From Torymus aiolomorphi (taxonomy: Eukaryota > Arthropoda > Insecta > Hymenoptera > Torymidae), in NCBI GenBank assembly GCA_036365515.1, contig CM070877.1, forward strand, positions 56,642,475 through 56,706,474: a DNA stretch of 64,000 nt, read 5' to 3'. The notes beneath the pieces are model-generated. The model was not told where the DNA came from. It ran no database searches and worked only from the letters and a program-made list of their open reading frames with translations. A program made the position numbers and the translations under genes. Positions 32,954 to 42,500 of this stretch are shown here, one piece after another; positions within the stretch are counted from its first letter, which is position 1; each line of letters begins with the position of its first letter.

Positions 32954-33277
32954 TTACCTGTTTGCATATGTCCGCAGGAGCGGGTCTTTTAAGATTATAT
33001 CCCTAATGGCCGACAAGGCTTCACCACCGAGTGAAGGGTAAAGATAATCTACTTTTGTCGAGTTTACCGTGATATTCGAGTTACGAAATGTTGCTTCTCC
33101 TTGCAAAAACCACAGTTCGGGATCGGTTTGGATAAACGGCGGGATCTTTAGCAAGCGCGCGCCTTCGATACGGTTAGCCGCCGCGGCCACTGGTGCATTA
33201 AGATTTGTGAGCTGTTGTCTAAGAGCTTGCAAATCCCGCTGCAGTGCCTCCACAGTAAACTCTGTGTTGTCCGGCAT
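32954..33277 (-). pseudogene. Gypsy Gag, N-terminal part
   Basis: Starts at ATG 33275-33277 (MPDNTEFTVEAL) and contains the Gag core motif PPFIQTDPELWFLQGEA. The frame is lost near 32954; the homologous continuation (a leucine-rich segment ending in KEEV) lies one frame over. The start is supported by position: the first ATG after the leader on this strand that opens a Gag-like frame. Confidence 0.83.
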
Positions 33278-34655
33278 CTGGATGAAGAAGAATGTACGCG
33301 AGCCGAAAAGCTAGAGTGTAAATACTACGTCTACGCGACTCGAAAGTGCACGTAGAAGATAGGAGAAATCCAATTCCTCCGGTGAGGTTATTGACGTGCC
33401 TAAATTGCCTTACGTCGATGCGTATCACAAGTTGCCTAGTTAGTGCTCGCAGGCACAAACAATACTTTTTGAAAGCTGAGCCTATGCTAAAACTTAAAAT
33501 TATGGTTTAGCAAACCACGCGAAGATTTGAGAGAGGTCACTCTCCCGCCATGAAAACTTTTTCTTAAAGAAAGGTGTTTATTAGATCACGTTGCTAGACG
33601 ACACGTGAATTTACTGAAAGTAAATTTAAGAAATGCCAAAATGGCTTACCGAGTGACCTAGCGCAAGAATGGGCTTAAAAACGCGACGGCGCGAAAAGTT
33701 CAGAGTAGCCGTCCAGATAGCCGTCGAATTCTGAGAACGCATGAGCGTTGCACGCAAATTTGCGGAATTCAAAATCTCGCGAGTAAACACGCGCCGGACG
33801 ACAACAGAGGTGCGCGAGTGGTTCACGAAAAGCGCGCGCCGAGCAATAAGAATTCTCGGAAGGCCGGGCGAAGGTAAACACCCCCCGGAAATCGTATTTT
33901 TAGAAAAAGTCGATTATTTTCGCATGAAAAACCACTATGCCGCAAAGTACTTAATTTTTGTCGCTCGCACCGAGATTTATGTGGCACGCATACCTTGGCG
34001 CAAAAATGATCTTGAGGACGACGTCGCTGTTGACTGCTGGGGCAGCCTCGGAGAGTACTCGACGAGGTGCAACAATTGTAGACAAGCTCCTCACACGTTG
34101 CTCGACGGGTGCGTTAAAAGGCGCCGGTGACAGTGGCTTCACGCAAGGACGCACCCGGAGGTTTACCTCAAAGACGCTGTCCTCACGTTGCTCCACGAGT
34201 GCGTTGAAAGGCGCCGGTGACGGTGGTTTCACGCGTCAACGCACTCAGAGATCCGTTGATGTGCGCAGCAGGGCGCACAGATAATTCGGCGAAATGTAGA
34301 ATTCACGCGTGTGCGCCGGCGTGCCATCACGCACACGACGTGAGTTTCCAGGGGTCGATAATTCCTGTATGCGCCGGCGTACCAGCGCGCATACGGAAAC
34401 TGCGACGAAGTCGTCTCCCTGGCGGTGCAGTCCTCGTGGTTGAGCGGTTACGATAATTACGCGTGTGCGCCGGCGTGCCAGCACGCACACGACGTAAGTC
34501 GACTACCAGAGGCGAGGCGGCTGCCGATGCGGCTACTCGCTGATGAAGAATTACCCCTACGGAACTCGAGAGTACACGTAGACGTAAGGAAGAGGTGATG
34601 ACGACAAGGAAACGTCGCGACAGGCCCACGCCTGTAAAACCTCCTCGGCGACTTT
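33278..34655 (-). other. Long leader of the minus-strand gypsy
   Basis: About 1.4 kb between the primer site and gag. No coding region is supported. 34080-34500 is GC-rich with internal repeats listed separately. Confidence 0.6.
34084..34500. repeat. GC-rich repeats in the gypsy leader
   Basis: Two copies of a ~105-bp unit with GTGCGTTRAAAGGCGCCGGT (34109 and 34199) are followed by three copies of a dyad of the type TGTGCGCCGGCGTGCC...CGCACAC (about 34309, 34366, 34461). The dyads can form GC-rich hairpins. Confidence 0.7.
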
Positions 34656-34669
34656 CGTCGGGGTCACCA
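34656..34669 (-). promoter_or_regulatory. Primer-binding site, tRNA-Trp
   Basis: On the minus strand TGGTGACCCCGACG follows the 5' LTR by a few bases. It is complementary to the CCA end of insect tRNA-Trp (...CGTCGGGGTCA-CCA) over 14 nt. Confidence 0.8.
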
Positions 34670-34672
34670 ATT

Positions 34673-34909
34673 TGGAGTTTCTAGCCCCACGGCTTCATTC
34701 GTTCCAGGGATAGGAAGGAAGAAATGAAGAGTCAAGGAGTCAACAGTAACGAGGTTAATTAGTAGAGAGGAAGGTACAGCGGACACACGTCCGTACGCTC
34801 GTGGACTCGAGCAACGACTGTCGCTCGCAGACGGCTTCTCGCCGCACGCAACATGGCCGCTTCCTCCACTCTCGCAGAGAGAGTGAGAGGGAAGATCGCA
34901 GTCTCTATA
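34673..34909 (-). repeat. 5' LTR of the minus-strand gypsy
   Basis: 237 bp matching 28979-29215. On the coding strand it starts TATAGAGACTGCGATC and ends CTAGAAACTCCA, immediately before the primer site. Confidence 0.9.
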
Positions 34910-35428
34910 ATTGAAGGCAGTGAAGAAATATGATTGACACAATGTTAAGAATAATCCTTTCTATAAATAATTAAGCGATATAAATATTTGTAAATAAAGA
35001 TTTTCCTATAAAAGAGAAATTTAGAAACAAGATAATATAAGCAATTACTTTTAATATATTCCCAGATATCAGCTTGCTAAAATGCAGGTAACAAAATGTA
35101 ACATTAATCGCAGCTATCAGATAAATTATTGTATGCTTTGAACCTTCGGAAAAAGAACGATAAATTATTTAAGATTATTAAATATTTTTAAAGGATATAT
35201 ATAATTAATATTTTGTGCGATACTTGTTCTATACATTTTATCCAGTATTTAGATTGTTAACAACTTCATTTTCATGAAAATATTCATCTAATATCGTAGA
35301 TTTTTTACATATTTATATAAATTTGCATTTTAAATAAATAGAAATTACTTTTTTTCTTTCCTTCATTAATCAATTTATAAAAAGACGAATACATTATAAA
35401 CAATGCAATTGGAACAAATTAATTTAAT
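34910..35428. other. AT-rich spacer
   Basis: No gene or clear repeat recognised. Confidence 0.4.
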
Positions 35429-36397
35429 GTTCCTAGATCTCGGTTCGCCGAGAATCAGGTAAATTCTTAAACTATTAATTCCAACGATCAATAGAAAATC
35501 GTACGCTTTATAATGACAATAATAGACTGTGAGACCAACAAATAATTGTGTTATCAAAATATCACATACATTTGAGTGTAAGCATTCACATCACATTGTT
35601 ACTAATAGTACTGTCGTTAATTTTTATATTATGTTCTCACATCTCGGCGCACTGCGAATCGGGAACGCAGACCAAATCTAGGTTTTCTCGAGTGCATTTC
35701 CTGATATAACATTGAATTATGTGCATACATGCAAATTACGATCGTTAAAGTAATTATTTCATCATAATCGTATTACATATAAATAAATAAATTATAGATG
35801 TGAAGCCTCTCTGATCCACTGTTCTTAGATCGCGGTTCGCCGAGAATCAGATTATACGCTATCAATACCAGCTATCATAGAAAATTGTAATCTTTGCAAT
35901 AACAATAAAAGAGATCGTGATGAACGAATAATTGTGTCATCACGTACTATTCTGTAAGCATTCACATTACAGCTTATAATACTGTCGTTTCTTTTTCCAT
36001 TAGGTGCCCACATCTCGGTGCACCGGGAATCAGGAATGCACACCAAATTACGGTGGTTCTCCAGTGCATTTCCTGATATAATATTGAATTATGTGCATAC
36101 ATCCAAATCGCGATAATTATAGGAATTATTTCATAATAATCGTATTACTCTAGTTTCCTTCTGTGATGAAACTAAATTCTATGCCACGGATGACCAGAAC
36201 AAGAACGGCAACGCGTAATGATTTGACTTTGGATTCTAGTGACCTCATCACTTTCGCTTTTTTAAATATTTTTAATTAGATTATGTTTGCTATATTGATA
36301 AATATATAAATAATTCATTATTAAACAATTTAATTAAAGCGTTTTGATCCACTGTTCCTTGATCTGGGTTTGCCGCGAATTAGGTAAAATGGTATAA
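35429..36397 (+). repeat. ~392-bp satellite, two copies and the start of a third
   Basis: Units start with GTTCYTAGATCKCGGTTCGC at 35429, 35821 and (diverged) 36354. A to B is 392 bp; B to C is 533 bp because about 140 bp of extra sequence lies at 36140-36350. Each unit has a diverged half-repeat (CACATCTCGGYGCACYG) about 210 bp in. Unit C is cut at 36398 by a transposon and resumes at 40184; a further unit fragment lies at 58977-59183. Confidence 0.85.
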
Positions 36398-37125
36398 GGG
36401 AAACGTCCCAATACCCGAACACTTAACCTTACCGAAATGTCCCGGTACCCGAACAATCACACATGACCTTTATTTATACACAACTATTTTTAACGGCTGG
36501 AAAATAGCAAAAATCTAAAATCCTTGTATGGCCGAATCCATCTCAAATCAGACAGCCCGCGTATGCCTATTTCACCTATCATGTTGAAATAAAAATATTT
36601 ATGTTCTACTCGAAAAAATATTTTACACGTATTTTTTTATTTTTTTGTTTCATCAAAATTTCATGCGTTCAGCGATACCGAAAAATTCCGAGAAAATTCT
36701 TTCATTGAGAAAAAAAATTTTCAATGTGATTTTCAGACTGCTATTGTTTCAGCAGTTTTTCAAGCTTTTAAACGTGTAACACATAATTTCACTCAGTTTT
36801 GAGCCCTCTTTAACGGCCTTAATGTCATTTTCAAAAAAAAATAAAAAATCCACGAGCTATGCACTTTTTACTGAAAAATTCATTTTTTAGAGAAGTGCCT
36901 TTTTCTCGAAAACCCCATGTTTTTTTTGCACAATTTTTGTTGTCGTGATAGAGGACGGTAATGCCTAGCTAGACGTATTTGTGAGATTCGGTACTTTTTC
37001 CCTGGGATAGCGATCACTAATGAGATAACACACAAACAAATTTTTCACGCTTAACGCTTATATATAGTCAATGATATTAGAGTCCATGTAAAGGTATTTA
37101 TCTTTGTGCGTATGTAATATACATG
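36398..37125. repeat. Left terminal inverted repeat (~730 bp)
   Basis: Inverted partner of 39474-40183. The landmarks CGATCACTAATGAGATAACA (about 37013) and its reverse complement (about 39573) lie near the inner end. Confidence 0.88.
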
Positions 37126-37222
37126 TACGTGCGCCTACTTATAGGAGTATATGTACTAGTACATTTGTCCGCTAGATGGATATGGTTTGACTTAACATTT
37201 ACAAAGAAAAGTTCGGTTTCTG

Positions 37223-37306
37223 CTATATATCACACATCTCGTCTTATTTAAAACCATCATCTTTTGGAAAATTATTACATATTTACACCTTATCAACTCA
37301 ACTACG
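37223..37306 (+). promoter_or_regulatory. Probable promoter and leader of the 667-aa ORF
   Basis: CTATATATCACACATC near 37223 is TATA-like and lies about 80 bp before the ATG at 37307, just inside the left inverted repeat. Inferred from position and composition only. Confidence 0.35.
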
Positions 37307-39310
37307 ATGTCTCAATATTACTCAACAGAGAGAATCAAATGTGCAGACTTTTTAGACAAACACAAACAAATTATTTACAAATCTAGTTCCGTACGTTTAA
37401 AACAACTTGGGAATCTTGCTCATCCATTGAAGCACCTCTATCCTCATTTACCTTTGACACCTTCTACATATCTGTGTCAACATTGTTACAATCGTGCTTT
37501 AGAATTGGTGAGTAGTACTGACAATGAATTTATAACGGATAATGAAGTTACCGATAACGTAGTTGATAGAGATGAAGATTTTTTACCAAGTACTCCAGAA
37601 CGCATTGAAGAATTTAATAATGAAATAAGTACATCTTTCTTAGGTTCTGTATCGCCTCTTAAAAGAAAAAATCTTATACATGAAAAATCAATTGAAAATT
37701 ACGTAACAAAGAAGAAAAAAAAAATACTTTCAACATTGTCTAATACCCTTGATGTGAAGTTGAACAATGTTTATGACGTTTCTATAACAGCAAATGAATC
37801 AACTGTATGCCATTGTACAGAATGGATACAAAATCTTGGTCTAGCCTTGCAAAAGTGTTCTACGGTATCAGAAAAAATAAAAATTCTGACTTTGCTACCT
37901 TCATCCTTTACAAAACATGAAATTTTATCTTTATTTCCAGAAATAACAATGTATATGATCAACAAATCGAGAAATCTTGTTAAAGAAAAAGGAATTTATT
38001 CAGAACCAGATGCATATTCAGGCCATCCGATTGATGAAAACATGGAAAAAATTGTTATGGAATATTATTTAAATGATGATTTTAATTGTTCAAGACAAAG
38101 TCCTAATAAATGTGACGTTGTTACAATTAAAGTTAACAATAAAAAAGAGAAAAAAGTTAAGCGTTTTCTTACTCGAAGTTTAAAAGAGACGTATAAAGTA
38201 TTTAAAAATGATTATCCAGAATTGAGAATTGGAAAATCGAAATTTTATAGTTTGCGACCAAAGTATGTCTTACTTAGCCCCATCAAAGAAGTTTGTCTCT
38301 GTATCTATTGCGCAAATTATGATTTATTTCTTACGAGCTTAATTAATTTTAGAGTGAGTAACGTCACAGAGTTGGATGAAAGTCGGTCACAAATAATAAA
38401 TGCAACAATGTGTTCTGAGCCATCTAATTTATGTTATTTACAAGAATGTAAACTATGTCCAGGGATTAAGGGAATTACGTTTCATGTTTTAAAACTGCAA
38501 GATGTAGAAGGCACAGAAGAAATTACATATGCTTTGTGGGATAATGGAAACCTGATTAAAAAGACACTATCAATTTCTGCTTTTAAAGATGAACTTTCGG
38601 TTTGGACCATGAGGGTTAGTACTCACATGTATGTAAAAAATATACAACGCAAAGCTATAAAAACAGAAAGAGAAAGTGCTAAAAAAGACTCACATCATTT
38701 AGTTCTTCAAATAGACTTCGCTGAAAACTGGGCTGTGATTCATAATAAAGCTGTTCAAGGAAATCATTGGGTTAATGATCAAATTTCTATTTTCACAGCA
38801 GTCTCTTATCAAGGGGATTCGACACAAAGTTTCGCAGTTATAAGTGATGACCGAAAACATGATTCAGCGTATGCTTTGCTAGCAGTACAAAAAATTATAA
38901 AATTCTTGAAAGAAAATTGTTGTGATTCAATTAAAAAACTTACCATCGTATCAGACGGCGCTGCGAGTCACTTTAAAAATCGCTTTCAATTAGATGAACT
39001 AAAACGAGCACCGTGTGATATAAAATGGTTGTCCTCTGCTACTGGGCACGGCAAAGGAGCTGTAGATGGTGTGGGTGGACTTATAAAGCATTATGCTACT
39101 TCGCATAATCTTCGAGAGCCCCTTGAAGAAGCTATTCAAAACGCAAATGATTTTGCAATACATGTTCAAAAATATACTGATGCTATTAAAATAATACATT
39201 TACAAGATGCTGAAATAGAACAATTCAGAAAAGAAAAAAATATTGATTGGCTTACAACTCCAAAGTATCCTGGAATTCAAAAACTCATATATGGGTTAAA
39301 AAACATGTGA
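37307..39310 (+). CDS. Putative DDE-type transposase, 667 aa, uninterrupted
   Basis: A clean ATG-to-TGA frame centred between long terminal inverted repeats, so it is almost surely the transposase. The N-terminal 100 residues hold a Cys/His cluster (CADFLDKHK, then CQHC) that may bind DNA. Residues about 115-130 are basic (KKKKK, a nuclear-localisation-like stretch). A CLCIYC pair (residues about 329-334) and a CKLCPG segment suggest further zinc sites. The C-terminal half has LQIDFAENWAV (about 467), IVSDGAASHFKNRF (about 546) and ATGHGKGAVDGVGG (about 578): a D...D...H/D arrangement seen in a widespread group of uncharacterised animal transposon proteins (DF-x-EN, SDG-x3-x-KN, HGK-x3-DG-x-GG). 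I cannot name the superfamily. The catalytic roles are inferred. Confidence 0.82.
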   Translation: MSQYYSTERIKCADFLDKHKQIIYKSSSVRLKQLGNLAHPLKHLYPHLPLTPSTYLCQHCYNRALELVSSTDNEFITDNEVTDNVVDRDEDFLPSTPERIEEFNNEISTSFLGSVSPLKRKNLIHEKSIENYVTKKKKKILSTLSNTLDVKLNNVYDVSITANESTVCHCTEWIQNLGLALQKCSTVSEKIKILTLLPSSFTKHEILSLFPEITMYMINKSRNLVKEKGIYSEPDAYSGHPIDENMEKIVMEYYLNDDFNCSRQSPNKCDVVTIKVNNKKEKKVKRFLTRSLKETYKVFKNDYPELRIGKSKFYSLRPKYVLLSPIKEVCLCIYCANYDLFLTSLINFRVSNVTELDESRSQIINATMCSEPSNLCYLQECKLCPGIKGITFHVLKLQDVEGTEEITYALWDNGNLIKKTLSISAFKDELSVWTMRVSTHMYVKNIQRKAIKTERESAKKDSHHLVLQIDFAENWAVIHNKAVQGNHWVNDQISIFTAVSYQGDSTQSFAVISDDRKHDSAYALLAVQKIIKFLKENCCDSIKKLTIVSDGAASHFKNRFQLDELKRAPCDIKWLSSATGHGKGAVDGVGGLIKHYATSHNLREPLEEAIQNANDFAIHVQKYTDAIKIIHLQDAEIEQFRKEKNIDWLTTPKYPGIQKLIYGLKNM

Positions 39311-39473
39311 CGATAAAATACATTGTTTGACAGCAAAGACCGCTGATCGTCCGCTTACTGAATTAAGAACAATGAAGCAGAAAAACAAAGGTAGTAAAAT
39401 AGGTATACAAATGAAAAAAGGTATAAAAATAAAAAATCAAAAGACGCAAATAACAAATAAATACATAGTTATG
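39311..39473 (+). other. 3' untranslated part of the transposon
   Basis: Between the TGA and the right inverted repeat; A-rich with AATAAATAC-type words near 39455 that could serve polyadenylation. A short open frame here has no recognisable domain. Confidence 0.4.
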
Positions 39474-40183
39474 TGTACCTGTATATTACATACACACAAA
39501 GACAAATACCTTTACATTGACTCTAATATCATTGACTATATATAAGCATTAGGCGTGAAAAATTTGTTTGTGTGTTATCTCATTAGTGATCGCTATCCCA
39601 GGGAAAAAGTACCGAATCTCACAAATACGTCTAGCTAGGCATTACCGTCCTCTATCACGACAACAAAAATTGTGCAAAAAAAACATGGGGTTTTCGAGAA
39701 AAAGGCACTTCCCTAAAAAATGAATTTTTCAGTATAAAGTGCATAGCTCGTGGATTTTTTATTTTTTTTGAAAATGACATTAAGGCCGTTAAAGAGGGCT
39801 CAAAACTGAGTGAAATTGTGTGTTACACGTTTAAAAGCTCGAAAAACTGCTGAAACAATAGCAGTCTGAAAATCACATTGAAAATTTTTTTTCTCAATGA
39901 AAGAATTTTCTCGGAATTTTTCGGCATCGCTGAACGCATGAAATTTTGATGAAACAAAAAAATAAAAAAACACGTGTAAAATATTTTTTCGAGTAGAACA
40001 TAAATATTTTTATTTCAACATGATAGGTGAAATAGGCATACGCGAGCTGTCTGATTTGAGATGGATTCAGCCGTATAGTTCGTTGATAAATTACCAAGAT
40101 ACATTTACTAAATATCGTTTTAAAAAATATATTAATGATTTTGTTCGGGTATCGGGTCCTGTTCGGATATCGGGATGTTTCTC
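39474..40183. repeat. Right terminal inverted repeat (~710 bp)
   Basis: Inverted partner of 36398-37125, ending GGGATGTTTCTC followed by TTAA. Confidence 0.88.
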
Positions 40184-40263
40184 TTAAACGCTATTAATTC
40201 AGAGATCATAGATAAACGTAATCTTTGCAATAACAATAAAAGAGTTCGTGACAAACGAATTGC
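40184..40263 (+). repeat. Satellite unit C, continuation
   Basis: CTATTAATTCAGAGATCATAG and CTTTGCAATAACAATAAAAG match units A and B and complete the unit broken at 36398. Broken again at about 40264 by the TGTAC-word repeat. Confidence 0.8.
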
Positions 40264-40412
40264 CGTACATTTTTGTACATTTTCGTACGTTTTTGAGACT
40301 TTTGTACATATTTGTACAGTTATGTACGGAAATGTACAAATTAGTACAGCAATGTACGGAAATGTACAGAAATGTACAGAAATGTACAGGAATATACACG
40401 AATATACGGTAA
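40264..40412. repeat. Oligomer-built repeat, TGTACAGAAA words, mirrored
   Basis: Left part reads GTACATTTTTGTACATTTTC; right part reads GGAAATGTACAGAAATGTAC: the same degenerate 10-11-bp word on opposite strands. It sits inside a satellite unit and is cut on the right by the gypsy LTR at 40417. A close relative lies at 58779-58976. Open frames in it merely repeat the period. Confidence 0.78.
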
Positions 40413-40629
40413 TGTTTGCGACGGTCCTAACCGGGCCCCTGCGCCAACAGCAACGAAACGATCTCTCGTGTACGCGGCGCATGCGGTAGCAGGCAAAGCG
40501 TATGCGTGCGACGCTGAGTTTGTATGCCAGCGTTTCAACACCCATGCGTACACACGTATGTGCGCGCTCCCTCTCCTCTCTGCCTACGCTGGGACGTAGC
40601 TCTCCCACGCGCTATCCCTACTCCCGGCG

Positions 40630-41348
40630 CACACTAGGGCCATACGGATTTTTTGGTTCAAAACCACCTAGAGGTTGCAATACTCAACAGAAACTCAAAA
40701 TTTTTGCTTAGGAACATTCATTATCAAATATCGAAGAGCCCTACGAAGCCTGATTTTCCAAAAAATTAACCTATAAATCTAAGGAGTCATATAATCCTAT
40801 CACATCAACCAATCAATTCAATTTTTGACCTGCAAATCCCAAAAATACGATAAACCTTTAATTTGTAAGCCCTTTACTCGTGAACTCTTGACCCTTGATC
40901 CAGTAAGCCATGCACTCATAAACTCTAAACCTATAAGCCCTAACCTCATAAGTCTTAAGGGGGTCTTACACCTAGTGGCTTCTGAGGCCAAAATCAGCTA
41001 TAAAAAAGAGAAAAATGTTATTTAAACCACATACAATGTATATCCTAAAAATATACACTATTTCTGACAGAATGGACCAAGACTTAATCTGTAGACCAAT
41101 TTTATGAATCAAGGTTAAGAGAGCATGTGTCAAGGACTTATAAATTGAAGTTTTATAGCATTTTTGGGAATCACAAGTGTAAATTTTGGGGTTATAGGTT
41201 ATAAATTAGGTTTATAGGTTCATGTTTTCAAAATTAGGCTTCGTAGCGGTCTTTGTTATTTTGTCACAGAAGTTGCTGTTTTTAAATTTTCAAATTCGGT
41301 TGAGAATTATGACCTCTAGGTGGTTTTGAACCTTTCGGCCCGAGTGTG
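40630..41348. mobile_element. Transib-like non-autonomous TIR element, 5-bp duplication CGGCG
   Basis: The ends CACACTAGGGCC and, reverse-complemented, CACACTCGGGCC are followed by the shared TTCAAAACCACCTAGAGGT. Flanked by CGGCG on both sides (40625-40629 and 41349-41353); the other LTR has the empty site with a single CGGCG. A 5-bp CGNCG target and CAC-starting ends fit Transib, though the ends do not match its consensus fully. The interior (about 40740-41230) is rich in repeated words like CCTATAAGCCCTAA, and no transposase is present. Confidence 0.8.
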
Positions 41349-41453
41349 CGGCGAGGCGCAAGCCTACTACACAGCGCATACGCGAGGGGAATCCCCCACC
41401 GTAGCTCACCTGTGATAACTGTACGAGCGAGAGAGATGGACATATGCCGCTCG

Positions 41454-41466
41454 GGTATATAAAGCC
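41454..41466 (+). promoter_or_regulatory. LTR promoter TATA box
   Basis: GGTATATAAAGCC in U3 of the 5' LTR; the 3' LTR has this TATAAAGCCCACAG segment duplicated (about 57565 and 57586). Confidence 0.6.
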
Positions 41467-42058
41467 CACAGTGCGGCACGACGGACACGCATTTGCTCAC
41501 CGAGCAGCCACGGCACACGAGCTCTACTCTGCCTTGATTGCTCGCGCTATGTAAGATTATTATGCGTCAATAAAGTTTAAAAAATTACTCATGCTTACTT
41601 TTTAGAATCACTACCTTCCCCTTCGCTACCCACCTACCCCTCTCCTAGGCTCGAACAGACGGCTCTTTGGACTCGCCTGCATAGACCCATTCCTACCTTT
41701 ACGGTTGAGCGAAAGGGCACTTTGGTCCACGACCGTACACTCGTACCCCCGGCTCGAACAGACGGCTCTTTCGACCAGACTGCTTAGACCCGCATCCTCC
41801 AACGGCTGAGTGGATGGGCGCTTCGGTCCCAAACCACGCACCCGCACCGTCGCGGCTCGAACAGGCGGCTCTTCGGACCCTCCTGCCTAGACCCGCTCCT
41901 TCTTGACATCATATTATTGCATGAACTCTTCGATAAAGCCTGTGTCTAATAAAACGAACCTCGTGCACTAGAGACTTATCGGATACAATAACCATTAGAA
42001 TCATGCAACGCGTTAATTCGGATTGTTTATCGAAAACCAAAGTCGTGTACGTCACAAT

Positions 42059-42076
42059 TGGCGCCCGAACAGGGAC
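42059..42076 (+). promoter_or_regulatory. Primer-binding site, tRNA-Lys(UUU)
   Basis: TGGCGCCCGAACAGGGAC, 18 nt exactly complementary to the 3' end of tRNA-Lys(UUU) with CCA, two bases after the LTR. Confidence 0.93.
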
Positions 42077-42113
42077 AGAGGTTAATTTATTCTGAGAGAC
42101 AAGCAATAATAAG

Positions 42114-42500
42114 ATGATACCGGATTTTGGGAACGCGATTATAGAAAGTCAGACCGTGGATCGCGTTATAGAGTTAACATCACGGGTCGAAGGTTTAGAA
42201 CAGTTCGATGAGGAGCGTTGGGAAACGGTATCCTTTTTGCATAATGAGAGCAGGTTATTGAAACGGGAGTTAATAATGGTAAACTATCAGAATCGCGTTT
42301 TGAAGCAGCTCCTCGAGAAAATGGCCGTCAAGATAAACACGCTAGCTTATAAAAAAGAGAAATTCTCAACTCATTTAAACATTATAACGAGCAGATTAGT
42401 CAAATTCGAAAAAACGGCAAACGCTCGACTGAATAATTTAGAAGACGAAGTAATAACTATTACGGAAAGATTCGGGACGCTTTCGCTCGAGTCGAAATAA
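42114..42500 (+). CDS. Small coiled-coil ORF upstream of gag, 128 aa
   Basis: Intact frame with a real ATG 38 bp after the primer site, ending TAA at 42498-42500. The sequence is rich in Glu, Leu, Asn and Lys with heptad-like spacing of hydrophobics (VIELTSRVEGLEQF, LLEKMAVKINTL, LNNLEDEVITITERF), so a coiled coil is likely. No enzymatic motif. Its intact state contrasts with the stops in gag and pol of the same element. It may be a first Gag-like or accessory ORF, or an N-terminal Gag piece that has drifted apart from the rest. Confidence 0.6.
   Translation: MIPDFGNAIIESQTVDRVIELTSRVEGLEQFDEERWETVSFLHNESRLLKRELIMVNYQNRVLKQLLEKMAVKINTLAYKKEKFSTHLNIITSRLVKFEKTANARLNNLEDEVITITERFGTLSLESK

Larger units (their letters stand above)
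28979..34909 (-). mobile_element. Full-length, inactivated Ty3/gypsy element on the minus strand
   Basis: Two 237-bp LTRs (28979-29215 and 34673-34909) enclose, on the minus strand, a tRNA-Trp primer site, a long leader, gag, protease, RT/RNase H, integrase and a polypurine tract. The order gag-PR-RT-RH-IN is typical of Metaviridae. Lesions: frameshift in gag near 32950, frameshift between PR and RT, an in-frame deletion removing the first RT catalytic Asp, a mutated first integrase Asp, and further breaks between RNase H and integrase. Flanks ATTC and ATTG may be a mutated 4-bp duplication. The LTRs differ at roughly two dozen positions, so the insertion is moderately old. Confidence 0.93.
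36398..40183 (+). mobile_element. Apparently intact DNA transposon with ~730-bp terminal inverted repeats
   Basis: The left end GGGAAACGTCCCAATACCCG matches the reverse complement of the right end (GAGAAACATCCCGATATCCG). Pairing continues through arms of about 730 bp (36398-37125 and about 39474-40183) with high identity apart from the outermost ~90 bp. The flanks are ATAA and TTAA; an uninterrupted satellite copy has TTAA at the equivalent site, so the target was probably TTAA. It encodes one complete 667-aa protein. The element splits satellite unit C, so it inserted after the array formed. Confidence 0.88.
40417..42056 (+). repeat. 5' LTR of the gypsy, interrupted
   Basis: 1640 bp, of which 40630-41353 is an inserted element plus duplication, leaving about 916 bp against 921 bp in the 3' LTR. 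TATA box GGTATATAAAGCC at about 41454 and AATAAAG at about 41568 mark U3/R. U5 contains about three ~102-bp tandem units starting GGCTCGAACAG (about 41650, 41752, 41853). Confidence 0.92.

Noticed and set aside
32954..34630. Plus-strand frames across the gypsy leader and gag
   Set aside because: Antisense shadows of the minus-strand element.
40132..40608. Frames through the TGTAC repeat on both strands
   Set aside because: The periodic Tyr/Thr/Val peptides come from the 10-11-bp words.
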